DNA from: DATLYT01 sp035574455
Lineage (GTDB): Bacteria > Bacteroidota > Ignavibacteria > UBA10030
Length of the DNA stretch: 5,920 bases
Assembly: GCA_035574455.1 (NCBI GenBank)
Contig: DATLYT010000181.1
Location: 1 to 5,920, forward strand
Direction: 5' to 3'
Under the pieces are notes generated by a model. It made no database searches. It was not told the DNA's origin and saw only the letters and a program-made list of their open reading frames with translations. A program made the translations under genes and the position numbers. Positions within the stretch are counted from its first letter, which is position 1, and each line of letters opens with the position of its first letter. Shown in pieces: positions 1 through 5,581 of the stretch.

Positions 1-261
1 ACAACTCAGGAACAAGAGTGAATAGGCAACCCTCGCTGATGAAGTTCTGGGTCTGAGGTTGAATTCATCCGTAAATAACGCTTCTTCGATGAAAGAGTCA
101 AGAACCTCGCGCGATTTTTTTTACTCCGCCTGCCCGCCGAAGGGTCGCTGACGTTCGAAAGCTCGCTTGTTCCCAAGAGTATCTTTTGCTACGTAGGGCT
201 GGTAGCGACGATGCAGCTCGCAGGCTGGTCTGTCTGTTGTGACCGCCGGCAAGAGCCTGTC
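1..261. other. Apparently non-coding stretch left of the amidase
   Basis: I find no supported gene here on either strand. Going left from the amidase stop there is a short hairpin (GCTAC at 188-192 with GTAGC at 202-206, 9-nt loop), but no U run follows it on either strand, so it is not a standard intrinsic terminator. A T8 run at 115-122 (A8 on the minus strand) adjoins the palindrome TCGCGCGA. The far left holds a weak promoter-like element and a small stem, listed separately. The amidase transcript may end by a factor-dependent route or run out of the window. Confidence 0.5.
73..101 (-). promoter_or_regulatory. Weak promoter-like element directed left out of the window
   Basis: On the minus strand TTGACT (96-101) resembles a -35 box and is followed after exactly 17 nt by TTATTT (73-78), or TATTTA shifted by one base. 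The -35 is good (5 of 6), but the -10 is poor for a sigma-70 consensus and only partly like the Bacteroidota TAnnTTTG. An A8 tract lies about 15 bp upstream, as in UP elements. It would drive a gene beyond the left edge. The support is positional and weak. Confidence 0.25.
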
Positions 262-1857
262 TTACTCGCTTTTCCCGATATTCCCTTCGCGAAGTGCTTT
301 CTCGTAAATCTGTTTGTATTCCTGAATGCCTTTAAAGAGCGCCTCGGCGATCTTGGCCTGTCCTTGTGGGCTTTTCAACACGTTCTCTTCACTGCGGTTC
401 GAAAGATAGCCCGTCTCGACCAACACGTTGGGCATCGAGGCTCCGACCAGCACATAGAATCCCGCTTGCTTCACGCCGCCGTTGCGGAGGGTGAGGTGCT
501 TCTCCATCGTGCGCGCGGCAACCTCGGCAAACGTCTCGCTGTGTTTCATGAAGGCACTCTGCGCCATCGTCAGAATAATGAAATCCTCTTCCGTGATCTT
601 TTTGTACCGTTGCTGGTAGTTTTCTTCAAACTCGATCACGGAGTTTTCCCGTTCGGCGATGCGGAGCGCGCTTTCTTCCTTTCCCGGACGGAGGAGATAG
701 ATTTCAAACCCGCGCACACTCGAGGGCTTCCGCTCGGTCGAGTTGCAATGGATGCTGATGAACAGCTTCCCTCCGGCTTCGTTCGCGATCTGCGTGCGGC
801 GGTACAGCTCGACGAACGTATCCGTTTTGCGCGTGTAGACGACCTTAACGCCTTTCATATTCTGTTCGATCAGCTTTCCGAGTTTGAGCGCGATGCCGAG
901 CGTCACATCCTTCTCCCTTGTTCCGCCGACGCCGATGGTGCCGGGGTCCTTGCCGCCATGCCCCGCGTCGATCACGATGACATCAAGTCCCCAGCGAGCT
1001 CGGTTTCCTTCGAGTTTTTGGCGGATGATTTCCTGCCGCCGCCGCTCCAGTTCACCTTTTTCTGCCTCGGATTCCGTTCTCAACGAAACGAGAATGTTGT
1101 TCGACTCCGGGTCGGTAATGAGGTCCGCTTCCACGACGTCGGGAGCGACGCGAAAGGTCAGCTGGACGGAGGTGGGCGAGGGAAAGACGAGGATTTCTTT
1201 GATCGCGCCGATGCGTTTCACACTGCTGAGCGCAGCGACATCCACTGTTGCATCGGGAATGGTGATGAAGAGCCAGCCATCGGGTCGCTTCAGCCACTTC
1301 TCGATGTCGTTGAGTTTGCGGCTTGCCTGGATGGTGAGTAGATAACCGTTCACACGCGGCTCGACTTCGATGCCGGTAATATCGAACCGCGGCGTCGCTG
1401 CTCGGTTGCCGAGGTAGATGGTTGTCGAAGAAGCATCGTACGATGCGCCAGTTGGGGAAAGCCTGCCGAAGATCTGGACAAAGGTTGGAAGCGGCACAAA
1501 GAACGCGCTATCGCGGAACAGCACGGGCTTGGGAAACTGGGAGACGCTCGCGGCATTGGTGGTCAGGTCCGTAATGACAACAAACGGATTGTTGGCGCTC
1601 ACCTTGAGTCGATGCGCTTGTAACCGCAGTTCGAGCTTTAGCGTGCTGTCGTTCTTTGTCCAGGGAACGTTCAGTGTTGCGGCAAAATCGTTGAGCGCGA
1701 GATACGTCGTGTTGAGTGTGTCCAGGCCGCGAACGGTGTGTATCGTGCGCTGGTCGGTGGCGATGGTGATTTTCTTCTGGTCGGCGGTAGACTGTGAAGT
1801 AAGGGCAATGAGGCAGAGGAGGAGCGGTACGAGGGTTCGTGGTCGTCGATCCGTCAT
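262..1857 (-). CDS. Secreted N-acetylmuramoyl-L-alanine amidase (stalk + AMIN + Amidase_3)
   Basis: This 531-aa zinc amidase should cleave the bond between N-acetylmuramic acid and L-alanine in peptidoglycan, acting outside the cytoplasmic membrane. A basic start (MTDRRPR) and a hydrophobic stretch at about 9-20 form a signal peptide; there is no lipobox. Residues about 30-150 look like a copper-amine-oxidase-N-type stalk domain, and about 158-260 like an AMIN domain, which targets amidases to the envelope. A charged helical linker (262-288) precedes the Amidase_3 domain (about 291-515). The expected zinc ligands and catalytic residues are visible: H300 in DAGHGG, E315 in REKD, H370 in SIHCNS and E481 in VETGYLSN. 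Residues about 395-450 sit where regulated AmiA/B/C-type enzymes carry an autoinhibitory helix, so a LytM-type activator elsewhere is plausible (inference). The ATG directly follows the yajQ stop codon (TAGATG) with no Shine-Dalgarno, suggesting translation coupled to yajQ. The family is certain; the physiological role, such as daughter-cell separation, is inferred. Confidence 0.93.
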   Translation of the reverse strand: MTDRRPRTLVPLLLCLIALTSQSTADQKKITIATDQRTIHTVRGLDTLNTTYLALNDFAATLNVPWTKNDSTLKLELRLQAHRLKVSANNPFVVITDLTTNAASVSQFPKPVLFRDSAFFVPLPTFVQIFGRLSPTGASYDASSTTIYLGNRAATPRFDITGIEVEPRVNGYLLTIQASRKLNDIEKWLKRPDGWLFITIPDATVDVAALSSVKRIGAIKEILVFPSPTSVQLTFRVAPDVVEADLITDPESNNILVSLRTESEAEKGELERRRQEIIRQKLEGNRARWGLDVIVIDAGHGGKDPGTIGVGGTREKDVTLGIALKLGKLIEQNMKGVKVVYTRKTDTFVELYRRTQIANEAGGKLFISIHCNSTERKPSSVRGFEIYLLRPGKEESALRIAERENSVIEFEENYQQRYKKITEEDFIILTMAQSAFMKHSETFAEVAARTMEKHLTLRNGGVKQAGFYVLVGASMPNVLVETGYLSNRSEENVLKSPQGQAKIAEALFKGIQEYKQIYEKALREGNIGKSE

Positions 1858-2355
1858 CTATCGATAGTTGATGAATTGGAGTGCGATGGGGAGATTCGCG
1901 TTCCGAAGCATGGCGATAACGGTTTGGAGATCGTCCTTGTTCTTACCGCTTACCCGGATCTGGTCGTCCATAACCTGTGCCTGTACCCTGAGCTTGGTGT
2001 CTTTAATCATTTTTACGACGGTCTTGGCACTCTCTTTATCGATGCCGACGACGAGGTTGACCGTTTGCCGTACCGTACCTCCTGCCGCAGGTTCGGGATT
2101 GCCGAACTTCAACGCTTTCAGAGGGACGCCACGCTTGATCAGCTTATTCTGCAGAATATCGACAACGCTCCTGAGGTGAAATTCTTCCTTCGTATCGATG
2201 ATCAGCCGTTTTTCCTTTTTATCGAACGTGATCGATGTTTGAGAATCCTTCAGGTCGTATCGCTGGGTGATTTCCTTCAACGCCTGGTTGACGGCGTTGT
2301 CCACCTCCTGCAAGTTCACCTCCGAAACAATATCGAACGACGGTTGTTGCGCCAT
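1858..2355 (-). CDS. yajQ: YajQ family nucleotide / cyclic-di-GMP-binding protein
   Basis: The 165-aa cytoplasmic protein matches the YajQ (UPF0234) family over its full length; family members are usually 160-165 aa. The hallmark N-terminus PSFDIVSEVNLQEVDNAV is present, followed by RYDLKDSQTSI. The middle has FHLRSVVDILQNKLIKRGV, and the C-terminus has DDLQTVIAMLR and ALQFINYR. YajQ proteins have two ferredoxin-like βαβ repeats. They have been reported to bind nucleotides or nucleic acids, and in Xanthomonas and Pseudomonas cyclic-di-GMP, acting with a transcription factor. Whether this one binds c-di-GMP cannot be read from the sequence. The start ATG lies 3 bp after the stop of the upstream small membrane-protein gene, and only a weak GAGAT precedes it. 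Its own TAG abuts the amidase ATG. It therefore sits in the middle of a polycistron and is probably translated by re-initiation. Confidence 0.95.
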   Translation of the reverse strand: MAQQPSFDIVSEVNLQEVDNAVNQALKEITQRYDLKDSQTSITFDKKEKRLIIDTKEEFHLRSVVDILQNKLIKRGVPLKALKFGNPEPAAGGTVRQTVNLVVGIDKESAKTVVKMIKDTKLRVQAQVMDDQIRVSGKNKDDLQTVIAMLRNANLPIALQFINYR

Positions 2356-2358
2356 ATC

Positions 2359-2745
2359 TCAGTTGATGATTTCGATTCTGTCTTTTGCCTCGTCCACGAC
2401 CATCCGAATCCGAATCGTATCTCGATGCACCACGATCCGGCCGACGCCCATGAGAACGATCGAATCTTTATCTGCGCTTTCGATGTAATACCGACCGTTC
2501 TCATTCTCCGAGAGCGGCGTCAGCATACTGAGTGTTATGCCTCGGAAATCGTGGTCCGTGCCCCCTATGTTTTTCGGTTTGTAGTACATCTGACGCGCGC
2601 GCATGGCAAAATATCCCAGGTCGTTGATGATCGCGGTGCGGCTGGATTCCACCGCGTTCGCCTTGAACATCGTGATGCCCACCGTAATGGCGATGCCGAC
2701 GATGATAACCCCCAGAATCACCAAGAGCAGCTGCTGTTGACCCAT
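2359..2745 (-). CDS. Small membrane-anchored protein with pilin-like N-terminus, function unknown
   Basis: I cannot assign a function to this 128-aa protein. One strong hydrophobic helix (about residues 6-27) follows the polar start MGQQQ. An amphipathic helix comes next (about 30-55, ending RARQMYY), then a β-rich C-terminal part (about 82-128) with alternating segments such as SIVLMGVGRIVVHRD and IRIRMVV. A hydrophobic helix running into an amphipathic helix and then a small β domain is the layout of type IV pilins and pseudopilins. However, the classic leader G|xxxxE is missing: after G2 the fifth residue is hydrophobic, not Glu. From memory, similar MGQQQLLL-type proteins are common in Ignavibacteria and related Bacteroidota, usually annotated hypothetical. 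A good GAGGA Shine-Dalgarno at 2752-2756, 6 nt before the ATG, supports this start. The gene lies 32 bp after the dehydrogenase gene and 3 bp before yajQ, so it is co-transcribed with both. A simple membrane-anchored periplasmic protein is the alternative reading. Confidence 0.82.
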   Translation of the reverse strand: MGQQQLLLVILGVIIVGIAITVGITMFKANAVESSRTAIINDLGYFAMRARQMYYKPKNIGGTDHDFRGITLSMLTPLSENENGRYYIESADKDSIVLMGVGRIVVHRDTIRIRMVVDEAKDRIEIIN

Positions 2746-2751
2746 AAAGAT

Positions 2752-2756
2752 TCCTC
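2752..2756 (-). promoter_or_regulatory. Shine-Dalgarno GAGGA of the 128-aa membrane-protein gene
   Basis: Read on the minus strand the sequence is GAGGA followed by 6 nt and ATG. This is a near-consensus ribosome binding site at good spacing, and it fixes the start of the small anchored protein. It stands out because the dehydrogenase, yajQ and amidase starts in the same block have little or no such motif. In the 32-bp gap it may give this gene independent initiation. Confidence 0.7.
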
Positions 2757-2777
2757 GTGATTGTTAGAAAGTGAGAG

Positions 2778-3923
2778 TCAGCTCCATTCTTGCGTGACGT
2801 TCACGCCTCTTGTATGTAGTTCGGAGACCAACGGGTCAAGCGGGATGCATTGCTCCGGCGTCATGACACCCCGCTGCTGGACAGTTCCTCCCACCACGAG
2901 TTGCGCGATAATCGACGTTGGAAACGCCGTCGTGCGCATCATGGCCGTAATATTGTCATTCTCCTGATAAAAATCAATGAGGTTGAAGGACAATGTCTGC
3001 CGTTTCCCTCCGCGTTCGCCTTGAATGGAGACACGCAACAGGACTACATCGTGGTCGGAGCCCGCGAGCTTCCGTTGTAGCAACTCAAAGAACATTTCTT
3101 TTGCCGTCAGAACGTTAGCGCCGACCGTAATCGGCTCGTTCGATGCGAACCCGAGGTCGAGCAGAGTCTTAAACAGTTTGCAATGTCCCGGATAGCGAAT
3201 GGTTTTGTAGTCCAACTCGCGAACCTTCCCGGCGAACATCTGCGGCAAGAGGGACGTCCCGCCAGACGTTGTGAACGCCTCCAGTGCGCCGAAGGGCGGC
3301 GGAAACTCGATGCGCTCGACTTCAGTCATCGCGTCGACTTCAGCAATCGCATAGTTGCGCAGCACCCGACTCTTCCCCGAATACTCGTTAATGAGTCCCT
3401 CCACGGAGAAGACAAGCTGATAGTTGAAGGGAGGCTTGGGATGCTGCGGGAGTCCCCCAACGCGGAGTTGAACGGAGTCGACCTTCTCAAACTGTTCAAC
3501 CCCACGAGCGGCGAGCACATTGGCGAGCCCGGGTGCCAGGCCACAGTTGGGTACGATGAGGACGTTGCGCTGTCTTGCTTCTTTATCGAGAGCCAGCTGT
3601 TGATAAACAACGTCATCATTCCCCCCGAGGTCGCAGAGGTGCACGCCTGCTTCGATTGCCGCCTTCGTGAGTGCAACGTTATGTCGGAATGTTGTCGCGG
3701 CAATTACGCAATCGTGGCGTCGCATCGCGTCGACAAGATCGTTCGACGCCTCAACGTCGAGCCGAGCAGCACGAAGCTTTGGAGAAGCGATTCGCGCAAC
3801 AGTTTCTTCGGCACGGCGAAGATTGGCGTCGGCGAGCGTCACCGCTTGAACCCCCTCCGAACGTGCCAAATCGTATGCCACAGCACTGCCCATCTGCCCA
3901 GCGCCGATAATCAGAAATTTCAT
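2778..3923 (-). CDS. Saccharopine dehydrogenase-family oxidoreductase, lysine 6-dehydrogenase-like
   Basis: This 381-aa cytoplasmic protein begins with a Rossmann fold. GAGQMG (residues 7-12) fits GxGxxG, and D32 at the end of the second strand (VTLAD) favours NAD(H) over NADP(H). Family features follow: DCVIAATTF near 76-84, HLCDLGG near 95-101 and PNCGLAPGLANVLA near 125-138. Then come the C-terminal substrate-domain motifs LEAFTTSGGTS, YKTIRYPGH, DHDVVLLRVS and MMRTTAFPTS. By memory these resemble L-lysine 6-dehydrogenase of Geobacillus (about 385 aa), which oxidatively deaminates the lysine ε-amino group to a semialdehyde/piperideine carboxylate. Saccharopine dehydrogenase or another lysine-catabolic reductase remains possible. 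The length is normal and nothing looks broken. The ATG is chosen because the Rossmann motif starts six residues later; no clear Shine-Dalgarno precedes it. It is the first gene of the left block, 96 bp after the ogg stop, so a promoter may lie in that gap. No other lysine gene is visible nearby, so the substrate is inferred. Confidence 0.88.
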   Translation of the reverse strand: MKFLIIGAGQMGSAVAYDLARSEGVQAVTLADANLRRAEETVARIASPKLRAARLDVEASNDLVDAMRRHDCVIAATTFRHNVALTKAAIEAGVHLCDLGGNDDVVYQQLALDKEARQRNVLIVPNCGLAPGLANVLAARGVEQFEKVDSVQLRVGGLPQHPKPPFNYQLVFSVEGLINEYSGKSRVLRNYAIAEVDAMTEVERIEFPPPFGALEAFTTSGGTSLLPQMFAGKVRELDYKTIRYPGHCKLFKTLLDLGFASNEPITVGANVLTAKEMFFELLQRKLAGSDHDVVLLRVSIQGERGGKRQTLSFNLIDFYQENDNITAMMRTTAFPTSIIAQLVVGGTVQQRGVMTPEQCIPLDPLVSELHTRGVNVTQEWS

Positions 3924-4019
3924 AAGGGACGGTAGAAAAGTAATGTGGTGTGAAGGTGTTTTTTTCTTGTTGCAGAATTATTTACTGCCTCAGAATGAAC
4001 CATCGAAAGCGTTCCAGTT
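3924..4019 (-). other. Intergenic gap between the repair block and the dehydrogenase block
   Basis: This 96-bp spacer is the longest between complete genes in the window. On the minus strand it contains an A+T-rich TAAATAATT and an A-rich AAGAAAAAAACA segment before the dehydrogenase ATG. I see no stable hairpin followed by a U run, so no intrinsic terminator for the ogg transcript. I also see no well-spaced promoter pair with good consensus, although the TAAATAATT could serve as a -10-like element. Read-through from the repair genes cannot be excluded. Confidence 0.4.
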
Positions 4020-4652
4020 TCATTTTCTGATTTCGCCGGTCTCCATACTCCAAAAGAGAAGGTCGAGTTCATCGACCGGAATGCCGAGTCGCTCGGAGAA
4101 TTTCTTGAATCGGCGTTCAATGGCGAGATACTGCTTTCGTGAGAGTGATTTCGGTAGAGATCGAATCACCCCATAGCGTTTCAGATTGCGCAGGATATGT
4201 CTGTCGAGAATCGCCAGCCCATCGTTCCTGCCGATGTTACGCAGGAAATGCGTTGCCTCTTTGTAACCGAACCCTTTGACGTTCTTCACCAGCCACTCGC
4301 GCTGTTCAAACGGTGAGTTGCCGTTGGAAAGTGCTTCGAGAATTCGCGGCATTGTCTGTTTGACGAGCAGGAGATGTTTTGCCTTCGTCTTGTGGAATCG
4401 GATGTAGTGCGAGCGGTTTGCGAGAATCGGTTCGGGGTCGACATGCTTCGAGTCGAACGATCGCTCCCGAAGTGTTGCGACCGCCTTCTCGGCATTCTCC
4501 GCGCTCGTTTGGGGAGTCAGCAAACAATAGAGAAGTTCGTACAGGTATTCGGAAGGAGAAACGCGAAGAAAGTCTGCAAGGCGAGAACGAATAGCCTCTT
4601 TTCTTTCTTCGTAGAGTGTGAGAAGCTCCGTCAGTTTTTCGTCTCTCTTCAT
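4020..4652 (-). CDS. ogg: 8-oxoguanine DNA glycosylase / AP lyase, Ogg2 family
   Basis: The 210-aa protein has the length and motifs of the Ogg2 family of helix-hairpin-helix base-excision enzymes, which remove 8-oxoguanine (mainly opposite C) and nick the resulting abasic site. LYCLLTPQTSAENAEKAV (about 42-58) is a family signature. The hairpin WLVKNVKGFGYKEATHFLRNIG (about 120-141, given here only as landmark residues K126, G127, G129, K131) carries the catalytic lysine K131. D150 in AILDRHILRNL is the catalytic aspartate. The protein ends exactly in lysine (GEIRK, K210), and in Ogg2 enzymes the C-terminal lysine is known to help distinguish 8-oxoG from G. The enzyme thus looks intact and active. 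Its ATG overlaps the mutY stop (ATGA), with no strong Shine-Dalgarno, so translation is probably coupled to mutY. Joint production with MutY makes sense because the two act on 8-oxoG:C and 8-oxoG:A pairs. AlhA-like or Nth-like alternatives are unlikely given the motifs. Confidence 0.92.
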   Translation of the reverse strand: MKRDEKLTELLTLYEERKEAIRSRLADFLRVSPSEYLYELLYCLLTPQTSAENAEKAVATLRERSFDSKHVDPEPILANRSHYIRFHKTKAKHLLLVKQTMPRILEALSNGNSPFEQREWLVKNVKGFGYKEATHFLRNIGRNDGLAILDRHILRNLKRYGVIRSLPKSLSRKQYLAIERRFKKFSERLGIPVDELDLLFWSMETGEIRK

Positions 4653-5557
4653 TCTGCAAGCGATACGTGCACTGTTGAGGCGCCGTTTTTGAGTTTCACC
4701 AGCCCGTCACGTTCCAGCGATCGGAGGAGCTCGTGAAGCCAGGGCAGGTCGTTTGGTTTGAAATCATCTTTCACCCTCGCACCAATCTTGTTGCTCGGAA
4801 GTGCTCCGGGGGATTTCCGAAGCAATTCGATGATTCTTCCGCGATAAATCCTGTTCGGTAAGCCGTTTCTGCGTGGCTCCGGACGACTCGGTTTGGAACG
4901 GAGTGCTTTGGCGCGAAAGGCGCTGGGACAGTGGCGATTGACGGGACAAGCTATGCACTGGGGCGTTCGTGCGGTGCAAACGGTGGCGCCCAAATCGAAC
5001 AGCGCCTGATTCCAGTCGTATGCTCTTTTTGTTGGCAGTACGGAAGATGCCACATGCCAGATGTCCTTCTGTTTGGCGAGTTTGGGAAATAGCCGTGCAA
5101 GCACTCGCCGCACGTTCGTATCGACCACTGGCACATTCTGGCCAAAGGCGAAACACGAAATTGCATGCGCCGTGTAGCGACCGATGCCGGGAAGTTGCTG
5201 AAGAAGCTCCGGGTCACGGGGAAGTCTGCCGCCGTATTCATTCATCACGACCTGAGCCAATTGTTGTAATCGCACCGCTCGATTGTTGTACCCCATCCCT
5301 CGCCAGGCTCGGATCACGGAGGATCGTCGCGTCCGTGCGAGGGATTGGAATGAAGGAAACCGTTGGAGGAAGCGTGGGTACTTTTCTACCACACGACTTG
5401 CCTGCGTCTGTTGGAGCATGATCTCAGAAAGGAGAATGCGATATGGGTTGCGCGTTCGTCTCCATGGAAACGCGCGCGCATTCTTGCGATACCATCGAAG
5501 GACCGCTCTCGTTATTGATGCCTGCGAGTTTTTCTTTAAATGCATTCCTATGTTCAT
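4649..5557 (-). CDS. mutY: A/G-specific adenine glycosylase MutY, short form without Nudix-like domain
   Basis: This monofunctional adenine glycosylase should remove A mispaired with 8-oxoG. Numbering from the ATG at 5557 (302 aa), E45 in LLSEIMLQQTQ is the catalytic glutamate. The hairpin LPGIGRYTAHA carries Y128, where lyases of the Nth type have lysine, and D146 lies in VPVVDTNVRRVLAR. The E-Y-D spacing matches Geobacillus MutY. The iron-sulfur ligands C194, C201, C204 and C210 fit Cx6Cx2Cx5C. Past about residue 212 there is a basic Pro/Arg linker and an 65-residue tail (IYRGRIIELLRKSPGALP...LERDGLVKL) that looks like a winged helix, not the Nudix-like 8-oxoG-recognition domain of E. coli MutY (about 350 aa). 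The VDTNVRRV motif and this tail recall the actinobacterial MutY of about 300 aa. A TTG at 5560 could also open the frame, but the AAGGG at 5561-5565 leaves room only for the ATG. The gene lies 24 bp after the Nudix gene and overlaps ogg by 4 bp. Confidence 0.92.
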   Translation of the reverse strand: MNIGMHLKKNSQASITRAVLRWYRKNARAFPWRRTRNPYRILLSEIMLQQTQASRVVEKYPRFLQRFPSFQSLARTRRSSVIRAWRGMGYNNRAVRLQQLAQVVMNEYGGRLPRDPELLQQLPGIGRYTAHAISCFAFGQNVPVVDTNVRRVLARLFPKLAKQKDIWHVASSVLPTKRAYDWNQALFDLGATVCTARTPQCIACPVNRHCPSAFRAKALRSKPSRPEPRRNGLPNRIYRGRIIELLRKSPGALPSNKIGARVKDDFKPNDLPWLHELLRSLERDGLVKLKNGASTVHVSLAE

Positions 5558-5560
5558 CAA

Positions 5561-5565
5561 CCCTT
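5561..5565 (-). promoter_or_regulatory. Shine-Dalgarno-like AAGGG deciding the mutY start
   Basis: On the minus strand the sequence reads TTAAGGG, then TTG, then ATG. AAGGG touches the TTG directly, which rules against TTG initiation, and lies 3 nt before the ATG at 5557. The spacing is short but the TAAGG core leaves 4 nt. A further in-frame ATG at 5545 would be 15 nt away. The first ATG is therefore preferred, moderately. Confidence 0.5.
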
Positions 5566-5581
5566 AACCATCATCCATCGG

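Noticed and set aside
6..68. 20-codon minus-strand open frame (MNSTSDPELHQRG...) after the weak promoter-like element
   Set aside because: There is no Shine-Dalgarno, and the start would be only about 5 nt after the presumed -10, so it would be at or before the transcript start. Frames this short occur by chance.
107..122. TCGCGCGA palindrome followed by T8, as a plus-strand intrinsic terminator
   Set aside because: The palindrome has no loop, so an RNA hairpin would keep only two or three pairs. No plus-strand gene precedes it.
10..174. Inverted 8-mers GGAACAAG (10-17) and CTTGTTCC (167-174) as ends of a small mobile element
   Set aside because: They are only 8 bp long, have no flanking target duplication, and there is no transposase or conserved body between them; chance is the simpler explanation.
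188..206. GCTAC/GTAGC hairpin as the amidase terminator
   Set aside because: The 5-bp stem with a 9-nt loop is followed on the minus strand by AAAAGAT, not by a U run.
211..1341. 376-aa open frame on the plus strand antisense to the amidase
   Set aside because: It lies opposite a gene with clear catalytic motifs, its translation shows no recognisable domain, and it is explained by the codon usage of the minus-strand gene.
1876..2760. 294-aa open frame on the plus strand across yajQ and the small membrane-protein gene
   Set aside because: It crosses two genes supported by family match or by a good ribosome binding site. The translation is low-complexity in character, rich in His, Asp and Arg, with no motif.
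3183..3935. 250-aa open frame on the plus strand antisense to the dehydrogenase
   Set aside because: It is a shadow of the Rossmann-fold gene, with no motif and no upstream signal.
4306..4659. 117-aa minus-strand open frame in another phase of ogg
   Set aside because: It overlaps the ogg frame, which carries all catalytic residues; the composition, rich in Arg and Ser, is typical of an off-frame translation.
4649..5557. Endonuclease III or thymine mismatch glycosylase instead of MutY
   Set aside because: Tyr occupies the position where Nth has its catalytic lysine, and the MutY glutamate in SEIMLQQTQ is present along with VDTNV, which fits adenine glycosylases best.
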